Below are positions 23,436 to 33,266 of a stretch of DNA of 64,000 nt, piece by piece. Source of the DNA: Xanthomonas sp. DAR 80977 (GTDB lineage: Bacteria; Pseudomonadota; Gammaproteobacteria; Xanthomonadales; Xanthomonadaceae). A program made the translations under genes and the position numbers. Position 1 is the stretch's first letter, and every line of letters begins with the position of its first letter. The notes under the pieces are model-generated. The model ran no database searches. It was not told where the DNA came from and saw nothing but the letters and a program-made list of their open reading frames with translations. Where the stretch lies: contig NZ_CP162487.1 in NCBI RefSeq assembly GCF_041240605.1, forward strand, positions 1,123,001 through 1,187,000. The letters run 5' to 3'.

Positions 23436-24626
23436 ATGCAGCAACCGTCGCGTTCGCGCCGCACCTTCCTCAAGGAGTCGGCGCTGGTCGCCGCGGCCGG
23501 TCTCGGCACGCCGTGGCTGGCGCAGGCCGCGTCCGGCGCGGCGCAGGCGGCCAGCGCCGACCTGGCGCCGGTGTTGATCAACGCCAACGAGTATCCCGGC
23601 GGCCCGTCGCCGGCCGCGCAGCGCGCGATCGCCGCGATCGCGTCCAGCGGCGGCCGCTACCTGGGCGAACTGCAGCTGGAATTGCTGCAGACCCTCGCCG
23701 CCCAGCTCGGCGTGGGCCTGGATCACGTGATGGCCTATGCCGGCTCCACCGAGCCGCTGGACTACACCATGCTGGCGTTCACCTCGCCCGGCGCGTCGCT
23801 GGTCACCGCCGATCCCACCTTCGAGTCCGGCTGGCGCGCCGCCGCGCGCAACGGCGCCAAGGTGATCAAGATCCCGTTGCGCAAGGACGACGCGCACGAC
23901 GTGCAGGCGATGTGCGCCGCCGACGCCAACGCCGGGGTGATCTACATCTGCAACCCGAACAATCCCACCGGCTCGGTGACCCCGCGCAAGGACCTGGACT
24001 ACGCGCTGGCGCACAAGCCCAAGGGCAGCGTGCTGGTGGTCGACGAGGCGTACCTGCATTTTTCCGACAGCGCCGGCAGCATGGTCGATCGCGTCGCCGC
24101 CGGCGACGACGTGATCGTGCTGCGCACCTTCTCCAAGCTCTACGGCATGGCCGGGATCCGCCTCGGTTATGCGGTGGCGCGGCCGGAGCTGCTGGCCAGG
24201 CTGAAGTTCTACAGCGTCAACAGCCTGCCGGTGACCGCGGTCGCCGCCGGTCTGGCCAGCCTGCGCGACCCGGCGCTGGTGCCGCAGCGGCGCGCGCTCA
24301 ACAGCGCCATCCGCAACGACGTGGTGCGCTGGCTCGCCGCGCAGGGCCATGCCTGCACCGCCTCGGAAAGCAATTGCTTCATGGTCGACGTGCAGCGCCC
24401 GGCCAAGGAATTCATGGACGCGATGGCGACCTATGGCGTGTTCGTCGGCCGCAGCTGGGCGCTGTGGCCGAACCGTTCGCGCATCACCGTCGGCACCGCG
24501 GCGGAGATGGCGCGGTTCAAGCGCGCGTTCGCGCAGGTGGCGGCCGGCAAGCGCGGGCCGCTGCCGGTACCGCCGCCGCCGCTGGCGCTGCACGATCCGT
24601 TGCATGGATTCTTCCGCAACGCCTAG
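23436..24626 (+). CDS. Tat-exported PLP-dependent aminotransferase (class I/II, HisC-like)
   Basis: This 396-residue protein has a twin-arginine signal (SRRTFLKESALVAAAGLG) followed by a fold-type I aminotransferase. Landmarks are ANEYPGGPSPAAQ at the start, YICNPNNPTGSVTP, VLVVDEAYLHFSD and the PLP-lysine motif RTFSKLYGMAGIRLGYA. The closest shape is histidinol-phosphate aminotransferase, but no his genes are near. Export by Tat implies folding with PLP in the cytoplasm and work in the periplasm, where aminotransferases are rare. ATG at 23436 is preceded by AAGGAG at the same distance and with the same following bases as the azurin gene. It presumably moves the amino group in the periplasmic pathway built by its neighbours. 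Confidence 0.87.
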   Translation: MQQPSRSRRTFLKESALVAAAGLGTPWLAQAASGAAQAASADLAPVLINANEYPGGPSPAAQRAIAAIASSGGRYLGELQLELLQTLAAQLGVGLDHVMAYAGSTEPLDYTMLAFTSPGASLVTADPTFESGWRAAARNGAKVIKIPLRKDDAHDVQAMCAADANAGVIYICNPNNPTGSVTPRKDLDYALAHKPKGSVLVVDEAYLHFSDSAGSMVDRVAAGDDVIVLRTFSKLYGMAGIRLGYAVARPELLARLKFYSVNSLPVTAVAAGLASLRDPALVPQRRALNSAIRNDVVRWLAAQGHACTASESNCFMVDVQRPAKEFMDAMATYGVFVGRSWALWPNRSRITVGTAAEMARFKRAFAQVAAGKRGPLPVPPPPLALHDPLHGFFRNA

Positions 24627-24670
24627 CGCCGCGTCCTGCGCTCGATGCTGCAGTGCACGAGCGTTCGTCG

Positions 24671-24700
24671 TTGACAAACATTTGCGCAAAGGCAGACAGT
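24671..24700 (+). promoter_or_regulatory. Candidate promoter of the azurin gene
   Basis: A perfect TTGACA (24671-24676) is followed after 18 bp by the weak -10 GACAGT (24695-24700). The spacer holds the 10-base palindrome TTTGCGCAAA (24681-24690). The CCTACCC boxes seen at the other promoters of the block are absent, so azurin may be expressed independently as well as by read-through. Confidence 0.4.
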
Positions 24701-24779
24701 CGTGGGACGCCGCTGCGCGCGCAGCGCATGCCGGCGCGTGGCGCGACGCTGCGCCGTTCCCACTGCCAAGGAGTCCGTC

Positions 24780-25235
24780 TTGAAAGCGAAGTCGCTGTTT
24801 CCCCTGCTGGTCCTCGCCGCGCTCGCGTTCGCGCCGGCGGCCTGGGCCAAGACCTGTGCGGTGACCATCACCGGCACCGACCAGATGTCCTTCGACCAGA
24901 CCCAGATCAAGGTCGCCGCCGATTGCACCGAAGTGGCGCTGACCCTCAAGCACAGCGGCAAGCTCACCGCCGCGGTGATGGGCCACAACTGGGTGCTGAC
25001 CAAGACCCCGGACTTCCAGGCGGTGGCCAATGCCGGCACCAGTTCCAGCCTGGCCGACAACTACCTGCCCAAGAGCGATGCGCGGATCATCGCGCACACC
25101 AAGGTGATCGGCGCCGGGCAGTCGGATACGGTCAAGTTCTCCACCGCCAAGCTCGCCAAGGGCGGCGACTACACCTTCTTCTGCTCGTTCCCGGGGCACT
25201 GGGCGATGATGAAGGGCAAGTTCGTCTTCGGCTGA
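24780..25235 (+). CDS. azu: Azurin (blue copper electron carrier)
   Basis: This 151-residue precursor has a signal peptide ending AFAPAAWA. The mature azurin has the disulfide cysteines near KTCAVTITG and ADCTEV, and the type-1 copper ligands are Gly-His in MGHNWVL and Cys, His and Met in CSFPGHWAMMKG. The start is TTG at 24780: AAGGAGTCCGTC stands before it exactly as before the aminotransferase ATG, and this gives a normal signal peptide. Azurin shuttles electrons in the periplasm; beside an amine oxidase and a cytochrome c it may be the acceptor, in the way amicyanin serves methylamine dehydrogenase. That pairing is inference. It is followed by a strong hairpin. Confidence 0.93.
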   Translation: MKAKSLFPLLVLAALAFAPAAWAKTCAVTITGTDQMSFDQTQIKVAADCTEVALTLKHSGKLTAAVMGHNWVLTKTPDFQAVANAGTSSSLADNYLPKSDARIIAHTKVIGAGQSDTVKFSTAKLAKGGDYTFFCSFPGHWAMMKGKFVFG

Positions 25236-25334
25236 GTCGCCGCGGTTGCGCTGCAGGTTGCGACCAGCGATCCGCAGCGCCTTTCGAACAGGACGGCGCC
25301 GCAGGCGTCGGCCTGCGTCAGCGCCGACTCACCC

Positions 25335-25402
25335 TGTGGGAGCGACTTCAGTCGCGACGGGCTTTCCCGATAACGCCTGTCGCGACTGAAGTCGCTCCCA
25401 CA
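25335..25402. terminator. Long palindrome between convergent azurin and regulator genes
   Basis: Arms TGTGGGAGCGACTTCAGTCG... and its complement ending CGACTGAAGTCGCTCCCACA pair over about 27 bases with one small interruption. This is the same repeat family as at 1655 and 5551. Its place between two convergent genes suggests bidirectional termination. Confidence 0.6.
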
Positions 25403-25440
25403 AAATAGCGACGGCTTTCGCGATTGCGACGCCTTCGCGC

Positions 25441-28215
25441 TCAGTCCAATGCCGCATCCGGCGGCGCCGCGCGCTGCAGCAGCCCGCGCTGCAGCGCGCT
25501 GGCCAGCGCGGCCTCGCGGGTGCCGGCTTCCAGCTTGCGGTACAGGTTCTTCAGGTGGAACTTGACCGTGTTCTCCGACAGCGCCAGGCGCCGCGCGATC
25601 TGCTTGTTCGCGTCGCCCTGCGCCAGCAGCGCCAGCACTTCCAGTTCGCGCTCGCTGAACAGCTCGGCGCCGCTGTCCTGGTCGTGGCGCAGCTTGTCGA
25701 GCAGCGCCTGGATGGTCATCGCCAGCGTGGTGTTCGGTGCCGCCTGCGGATCCTGCTGGCGCGCCATGCGCAGCAGCGCCTTGCCCGGCACCCCCAGTTC
25801 CAGCAGGCATTGCCAGGCCTGGGTACTGGCCACGTGCTGCAGCGCGTGGCGCAGATACGGCAGCGCGGCGGCGGATTCGCCGCGGTCGTGCAGCACCAGC
25901 GCGATGCGCGCGCGCACCCGCGCCAGGTGCACCTGGTTGTCGGCGGCCATGCAGGCCGCTTCCACGCCTTGCAGCACCGCCAGCGCGGCGCGGGTGCGTC
26001 CGCCCAGGCGATGCCAGCGCGCCAGGGCGAAGCCGAGCGCGGCGAGGAAGCGCCAATCCTGCGGCTGGCCCAGCGCGTGCGCGAACCGCGCCTCGCCGCC
26101 GGTGCGCGCGACCAGCACGTCGATCGCCGCCGAGGGCGGCTGGTCGAGCAGCACGTGCAGCCGCCAGGCCAGCGCCAGGTCGGCGAGCCGGCCCAGATGC
26201 CGCGCATGCGCGATGCGGTCGATATGGTCGAGCAGGTCCAGCGCGGCGCGGCCGCTGCGGTCGTGCTGCCGCGCCAGCACCAGCGCGGTCTCGTAGCCGG
26301 CGGCATACACGTCCAGCCAGCCGTCGTGCTGTTCGAGGAAGCCCAGCGCCGGCTGCAGGCAATCGGCGGCCTCGTCGTAGCGGCCGTGCTCGCATTGCAG
26401 TTGCGCCAGCAGGCATTGGCCCACTGCCTGCAAGGTGGGATCGAGCTGCTGCTGGCGCTGGGCCATGGCCAGCGCCTGCCGGCAGGTGGCTTCGGCCCGT
26501 TCCAGCTGGCCGCGGTAGTAGTGGCTCTGCGCCAGGTGGATCAGCGCATAGCTGGCGCCGACCTCGCTGCCGCTGGCCTGCATCGCGCTGCCGGCCAGTC
26601 GCGCATAGCGCTCGGCGCCGGCGAAATCGGCGCGGCCCAGCGCGGTGGTGGCGCAGATGCACCACAGCGTGCCGCGGCCCAGGCTGTCGTCCTCGTCCAG
26701 CGCCGCCGCCTGCGCGGCGATCTGCGCCAGTCCGCGCGGGTTGGCGCAGACCTGGTCGAGCAGGTCGCGCAGCAACGCGACGACCACCGTGTAGTCGCGC
26801 TCGAACGGCGCGCGCACGTGTTCGGGGAAATCGCGGAAGCGTTCCAGCAGGGTCTGCGCGTGCGCGAACTCGCCCAGCTTCATGTGCAGGTAGGCCTGGG
26901 TCAGGTTCAACGCCGGCCGTTCGCCGATGCTGCTGCGCGGGAAGCGCCGCAGCAGCGCACGGATCGGCGCGGTGCCGTGGCGCAGCAGCAACTGCCAGGT
27001 GCCGGCGCGGGCGATGCAGTCGGCGGCGCTGTCGATCGCGCCGCCGCGCACCGCGTGCCGCACCGCTTCGGGCAATTGCCCGTGCGCATCGAACCAGTGC
27101 GCGGCGCGCCGGTGCAGCTGCGGCGCCAGCCCGGGCGTGTCGCGCTCCAGCTGCTGATGCAGGTAGTCGGCGAACAGCGGATGGAAGCGGAACCATTCGT
27201 GTTCGCCGTCCAGCGCCACCAGCAGGCCCTGGAAGTGCGCCAGCCGTTCCAGCAGGCGGCCGCTGTCGTCGCGCTCGCGCACCGCGTCGGCGAGCGCGGC
27301 GTTGAACCGTTCCAGCGGCGAGAGCTGCAGCAGCAACGCGCGCAACGCCGGATCCAGGTCGTTGAGCACCTGTTCGGCCAGATACGCCGCCAGCTCGGCG
27401 GTGCGTCCGGAGAACCGGCCGAGGTCGTCGCGGCGGCGTTCGTCGCCGCCCAGCCATAGCCCGGCCAGCTGCAGCGCGACCGCCCAGCCCTCGGTCTGCC
27501 GGCGCAACTGGCGGGCCATCGCCGCCGGCACCTGCGGCCCCAGCAGCGCCAGCGTCTCGGCCTCGTCCAGCGCCAGTTCGCGCGCGCCGATGCGTTCCAG
27601 CTGGCCCTGCAACGCCCAGCGCGCCAGCGGCAGCGCGGGTGCGCGCCGCGTCGCCAGCAGCAGGTGCAACTGGCCGCCGGCATGTTCGACCAGTCGCGTC
27701 ACCACCTCGTCGAGCGCGCTGGCGTGGCCGCGGTCGTAGTCGTCGAGGATCACCAGCAGGCGCTTCGGCGCGGTGCGGATCGCGCGGATCAGGCCGGGCA
27801 GGGTGGACGCCACCTCCAGGTCCTGGCCCTGCTGCTGCAACGCGGCCTGCAATGGCGCGCCGAGTTCGATCCCGGCGCCGCGCGCGGCCAGCGCCAGGTA
27901 GGCGAGGAAGCGCCCGGGATCGGCGTCGTCCTCGTCCAGCGACAGCCACGCCACCGCGGCGTCGCCGCGCTCGCGCAGGCGCTGGTGCCATTGCCCGAGC
28001 AAGGTGGTCTTGCCGAAACCGGGCGGCGCCAGCAACAGCGTCAGCGGCAGCTCGGCGGCGCGGTCCAGGTGCTGCAGCAAGGCCTCGCGCGCCACCGCGG
28101 CCACGCGCGAGCGCGGCGGCGCCAGTTTGTCGGCCAGCACCCAGTCGGGCACGGCAGGGCTGTCGTGCACGGACGGCAGGGAACGCGGATTCAACAGCGT
28201 GACAGGCTTGAGCAT
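25441..28215 (-). CDS. MalT-type (LAL) LuxR-family ATP-dependent transcriptional activator
   Basis: This 924-residue regulator has an N-terminal STAND ATPase with Walker A APPGFGKTTLL at about residues 63-73, a long helical TPR-like middle, and a C-terminal LuxR helix-turn-helix (LFSERELEVLALLAQGDANK, then ENTVKFHLKNLYRKL). Large LAL proteins bind an inducer and ATP, oligomerise and activate at direct-repeat sites upstream of -35-less promoters. Just such paired boxes precede the amine-oxidase operon and two receptors on either side of this gene, so it is the best candidate for their activator. ATG at 28215 starts the conserved part; an upstream extension to 28407 is possible but lacks support. 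No box is seen before its own start. Confidence 0.88.
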   Translation of the reverse strand: MLKPVTLLNPRSLPSVHDSPAVPDWVLADKLAPPRSRVAAVAREALLQHLDRAAELPLTLLLAPPGFGKTTLLGQWHQRLRERGDAAVAWLSLDEDDADPGRFLAYLALAARGAGIELGAPLQAALQQQGQDLEVASTLPGLIRAIRTAPKRLLVILDDYDRGHASALDEVVTRLVEHAGGQLHLLLATRRAPALPLARWALQGQLERIGARELALDEAETLALLGPQVPAAMARQLRRQTEGWAVALQLAGLWLGGDERRRDDLGRFSGRTAELAAYLAEQVLNDLDPALRALLLQLSPLERFNAALADAVRERDDSGRLLERLAHFQGLLVALDGEHEWFRFHPLFADYLHQQLERDTPGLAPQLHRRAAHWFDAHGQLPEAVRHAVRGGAIDSAADCIARAGTWQLLLRHGTAPIRALLRRFPRSSIGERPALNLTQAYLHMKLGEFAHAQTLLERFRDFPEHVRAPFERDYTVVVALLRDLLDQVCANPRGLAQIAAQAAALDEDDSLGRGTLWCICATTALGRADFAGAERYARLAGSAMQASGSEVGASYALIHLAQSHYYRGQLERAEATCRQALAMAQRQQQLDPTLQAVGQCLLAQLQCEHGRYDEAADCLQPALGFLEQHDGWLDVYAAGYETALVLARQHDRSGRAALDLLDHIDRIAHARHLGRLADLALAWRLHVLLDQPPSAAIDVLVARTGGEARFAHALGQPQDWRFLAALGFALARWHRLGGRTRAALAVLQGVEAACMAADNQVHLARVRARIALVLHDRGESAAALPYLRHALQHVASTQAWQCLLELGVPGKALLRMARQQDPQAAPNTTLAMTIQALLDKLRHDQDSGAELFSERELEVLALLAQGDANKQIARRLALSENTVKFHLKNLYRKLEAGTREAALASALQRGLLQRAAPPDAALD

Positions 28216-28434
28216 GTCGCCATGAGTGTCTGCAGCGGTCGCCCTCGCGCCCTCTGGCGGCTCGGGTGACGGGACGGAAGCGACGCATGCCGGCTCGCCG
28301 CGCAGATCGCGGAAAGCCGTGTGCCGCGCCGATTCCACGGGCCCCCGCCCTGATGCCGTCCGTTGGCCTTGAACGTTGAACTTATGACACGGCCGCGACA
28401 AAAGCAAAGTCGCGACCGGGTGCTCAGTTTGTGT

Positions 28435-29727
<1,293 letters not shown>

Positions 29728-29824
29728 GAGCGGGGGAATCCTTGGCGAGGCTGGCCGGGCCGGATGGCCGGGCGCGGAGCGATGCCGCCTATTGTCGCGG
29801 CTCCCGCCCGCAGGTGCCATGGCG

Positions 29825-29889
29825 CCTACCCGGCCACGCCGCACCTACCCGCCGTGGCCGGCTCCGCCCTGTGATCCGCTGCCTACTAT
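29825..29889 (+). promoter_or_regulatory. Activator-type promoter of the Oar-like receptor
   Basis: Box 1 CCTACCCGG (29825-29833) and box 2 CCTACCCGCCG (29844-29854) are again 19 bp apart, and after 27 bp comes CCTACTATC (29882-29890) with TACTAT as -10. Box spacing and phase equal those of the two other promoters. The predicted leader is about 140 bases. Confidence 0.78.
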
Positions 29890-30037
29890 CGAAGCGTCCA
29901 GGGGCGCACGGCCCGATCGCCAGCGGCGACCGGCCGTGCAACGGGCGGAGTTCCACTGTGTTCGCGGGCAGCGCCATTGGCGTTGCGCCTGCATTTTTCG
30001 TTGGGTTGCCAACGATTTCCATCTTCGGGGAGAGAGC

Positions 30038-33000
30038 ATGCACCGTACGATCCGCAGGAGCGCCCTGGCGCTCGCGTTGGCGCTTGCCGCCGGCCATGCC
30101 CATGCGCAGTCCACCACCGGCAGCATCGTCGGCAGCGTGCCGCCGGGCGCGGGCGAGAGCAGCGTGCTGATCACCAACACCAGCGGCTTCAGCCGCGAGG
30201 TCAAGGTGGACGAACGCGGCCGCTACGCGCAGGGCAACCTGCCGCTGGGCACCTACACGGTCACGCTCAAGCGCGACGGCCAGGTGGTGGAGACGCGCGA
30301 GAACATCAGCCTGGTGGTCGGCGCCGGCACCGAGGTCGGCTTCGGCGGCCCGGCGCAGACGCTGGATGCGGTCAACGTGGTGGCCGGCAACGTGGCCCGG
30401 ATCGACGTGGCCAGCGTCGACAGCCGCACCGTGATCACCGCCGAGCAACTGGCGGTGCTGCCGCTGGGCCGCAGCGCCGAGGCCATCGCCTTGCTGGCGC
30501 CGGGCGTGGTCGCCAACAGCGGCGGTTTCGACAACGGCCCGCTCGGCGGTTCGCTGGCCAGCTTCGGCGGCTCGGCGGCAAGCGAGAACGCCTATTACCT
30601 CAATGGCTTCAACACCACCGACCCGGCCAGCAGCCTGGGCGGGCTGACCCTGCCGTACGGCGCGATCGACCAGCAGGAAATCTTCACCGGCGGCTATGGC
30701 GCGCAGTACGGCCGCTCCAATGGCGGCGTGATCAGCCAGGTCGGCAAGCGCGGCAGCAACGAATGGCACTTCGGCGCGGCGGTGATCTGGCAACCGGACA
30801 GCCTCAGCGCCAGGCAGAGCGACCTGTATTTCCGCAAGGACAGCGTGTACTGGGATCCGAGCAATGCCAAGTACACCGCCGGCAACTACATGCCGCTGAG
30901 CGAGACCAGCGCCGACCAGACCACCTACAGCGCCTATGTCGGCGGCCCGCTGGTGCAGGACCGGCTGTTCTTCTTCCTGGCCCTGGAGCAGGTCGATTCC
31001 AGCGGTACCCGCGTCGCCGACGCGCGCGTCACCTCCGGCGGCATCTCCGGTTCGCCGTGGACGCGCTACGACTACAAGCAGACCCGCGCCTACGCCAAGA
31101 TCGACTGGCAGATCAGCGACAACCACTCGCTGGAATTCACCGGCGCGCAGGACAAGGCGCGCACCAACGGCAACATCTACGGCTACGACTACGTCGAGCG
31201 CGAGGTCGGCAGCTACAAGGGCCGCGAAGCCAAGAACGAGTTCGGCCCGACCCTGTTCCTGGGCAAGTACACCGGCTATTTCGGCGACAACGTCACCTTG
31301 ACCGCGCTGTACGGCAAGGAGAGCCTGCCCGACAAGCTCACCGCGATCGGCTACGACGCCGGCAACGGTCCGTTCCTCAACAGCGTCGCCAACCAGAACC
31401 CGGCCTATACCGGCGGCACCGCGATCGGCAACACGCAGACGGTCAGCTCGATCACCGATCCGGACCGCGAGTACAAGAAGGACAACCTGCGCCTGAATCT
31501 CAACTGGCGCCTCGGCGCGCACAGCATCGATGTCGGCATCGACAACCAGAAGAGCGAGGCGATCAACATCGGCTCCTACAGTTCCGGCCCCGGCTACGCC
31601 TGGACCTACGGCTACACCCCGGACCCGTACGGATTGAACAGCGGCGGCCAGGTCAGCGGCTCGGTGGCCGAGGACGGCAGCATCGGCGTGCCCAGCCCGG
31701 GCCTGGCCGATCCCACCTACGGCAGCACCGGCTACTACGTCACCCAGGACATCGCCACCAACCTGTATTCCTACGACGCCAAGCAGACCGCGTACTACCT
31801 CGAAGACCACTGGCAGGTCACCGACAAACTGCTGCTCTCGCTGGGCGTGCGCAACGACAGCTTCACCAACTACACCCCGTTCGGCCAGGCCTACATCGAG
31901 CTGAAGAACCAGTGGGCGCCGCGGCTGGGCTTCAGCTGGGACGTCAACGGCGACTCCAGCCTGAAGGTGTACGGCAACATCGGCCGCTACTACCTCGGCC
32001 TGCCGCTGTCGCCCGCGGGCCTGTTCACCCCGGCGGTGTCCACCAGCACCTACTACACCTACAGCGGCATCAACGCCGACGGCACGCCGATCCTGGCCAC
32101 CCAGCTGGCGCCGCCGGTGTCGGCCAACTCGCGCTTCGGCCGGCTCGCCGACGTGCGCACCGCGGTGGTCGAGGACATCAAGGGCGAGAACCAGGACGAG
32201 CTGATCCTCGGTTTCACCAAGCTGCTGCCCAACGACTGGGTGCTCGGCGTGCGCGGCACCCATCGCCGGCTCAACGACGGCATCGACGACACCAACCTGG
32301 ACAACTCCAACGCCGGCCTGCTGGCCGCGGCGGAGGCGGCGGGCGTGGACATCGACTGGGCCAAGAACGCCAGCGCGGCGCTGGTCAATCCGGGCAAGAC
32401 CAACACCTACCGGGTGATCGGCACCGACGGCCAGATCCACGCCTTGACCGTGACCCGCGAGCAGGGCGGCTACCCCGAATTCAAGCGCCGCTATTCAGCG
32501 CTGGAATTCAACCTGGAGCGTCCGTTCGACGGCCGCTGGTACACCAAGATGAGCTACGTGTGGTCGCACAGCTACGGCACCACCGAAGGCCAGTTGCGTT
32601 CGGACCTGTGGCGCACCGGCGGCGCGCTGGGCAGCTACCGGGGCCAGGCGGCGACCTCGACCACGCAGAGCTGGGACCATGCGGCGCTGATGGAGAACTT
32701 CAACGGCAACCAGTCCAACGACCGCCGCCACCAGCTCAAGGCGTACGGCTTCTACCAGCTGACCGAGGAGTGGGGCGCCTCGGCCAACCTCAGCCTGATT
32801 TCCGGCGCGCCGCGGCCATGCCTGGGCTACTACTACGGCACCAACTACGACGCTGGCGATCGCGACCCGGCCGGCTATGCCAATCCCAGCGTCACCGGCG
32901 GCACGTACCACTTCTGCTACAACCCGGCCACCGGCACCGGCGAGCCGTCGCCGCCGGGCTCGCACGGCAATCTGGGCTGGGTGGCGCAGCTCGACCTGGG

Positions 33001-33199
33001 CGTGAGCTACAAGCCGAGGTTCGCCGAGGGCAAGTTGGCGCTGAGCCTGGACGTGTTCAACGTCACCAACCGGCAGACGGTGACCAACGTCTATCCGTTC
33101 TCCGAGTTGAACCCGGGCGAAGTCAACCCGCTGTGGAACCAGGCGGTGGCGTACCAGGCACCGCGCTCGGCACGGGTGACGCTGAGCTACGACTTCTGA
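30038..33199 (+). CDS. Oar-like TonB-dependent receptor with carboxypeptidase-regulatory domain
   Basis: This 1053-residue outer-membrane protein has a signal peptide (ALALALAAGHAHA) and an N-terminal Ig-like carboxypeptidase-regulatory domain (about residues 25-105: TTGSIVGSVPPG, GNLPLGTYTVTLK). Then come a plug (SAEAIALLAPGV, SASENAYYLNGFNTTDP in part) and a large barrel ending VTLSYDF. This build is that of the Oar/TonB-dependent transporter group of Xanthomonas and myxobacteria, implicated in uptake or secretion of peptides and other organic compounds. ATG at 30038 has GGGGAGAG just upstream. Its promoter matches the amine-oxidase operon, which makes it a second import candidate for that pathway. 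It splits hemL from thiE. Confidence 0.93.
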   Translation: MHRTIRRSALALALALAAGHAHAQSTTGSIVGSVPPGAGESSVLITNTSGFSREVKVDERGRYAQGNLPLGTYTVTLKRDGQVVETRENISLVVGAGTEVGFGGPAQTLDAVNVVAGNVARIDVASVDSRTVITAEQLAVLPLGRSAEAIALLAPGVVANSGGFDNGPLGGSLASFGGSAASENAYYLNGFNTTDPASSLGGLTLPYGAIDQQEIFTGGYGAQYGRSNGGVISQVGKRGSNEWHFGAAVIWQPDSLSARQSDLYFRKDSVYWDPSNAKYTAGNYMPLSETSADQTTYSAYVGGPLVQDRLFFFLALEQVDSSGTRVADARVTSGGISGSPWTRYDYKQTRAYAKIDWQISDNHSLEFTGAQDKARTNGNIYGYDYVEREVGSYKGREAKNEFGPTLFLGKYTGYFGDNVTLTALYGKESLPDKLTAIGYDAGNGPFLNSVANQNPAYTGGTAIGNTQTVSSITDPDREYKKDNLRLNLNWRLGAHSIDVGIDNQKSEAINIGSYSSGPGYAWTYGYTPDPYGLNSGGQVSGSVAEDGSIGVPSPGLADPTYGSTGYYVTQDIATNLYSYDAKQTAYYLEDHWQVTDKLLLSLGVRNDSFTNYTPFGQAYIELKNQWAPRLGFSWDVNGDSSLKVYGNIGRYYLGLPLSPAGLFTPAVSTSTYYTYSGINADGTPILATQLAPPVSANSRFGRLADVRTAVVEDIKGENQDELILGFTKLLPNDWVLGVRGTHRRLNDGIDDTNLDNSNAGLLAAAEAAGVDIDWAKNASAALVNPGKTNTYRVIGTDGQIHALTVTREQGGYPEFKRRYSALEFNLERPFDGRWYTKMSYVWSHSYGTTEGQLRSDLWRTGGALGSYRGQAATSTTQSWDHAALMENFNGNQSNDRRHQLKAYGFYQLTEEWGASANLSLISGAPRPCLGYYYGTNYDAGDRDPAGYANPSVTGGTYHFCYNPATGTGEPSPPGSHGNLGWVAQLDLGVSYKPRFAEGKLALSLDVFNVTNRQTVTNVYPFSELNPGEVNPLWNQAVAYQAPRSARVTLSYDF

Positions 33200-33266
33200 G
33201 CGGGCACGAGGATGGCCGCTTCGTAGGGGAGTGACGCCTGGGTGTCCACCGAGCCATGGCGCCAAG

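Noticed and set aside
24671..24690. FNR/Anr box before azurin
   Set aside because: TTGAC-N4-ATTTG matches the TTGAT-N4-ATCAA consensus too poorly in the right half.
28216..28407. N-terminal extension of the MalT-like regulator
   Set aside because: The extra 64 residues do not resemble the family and contain no good ribosome-binding site.
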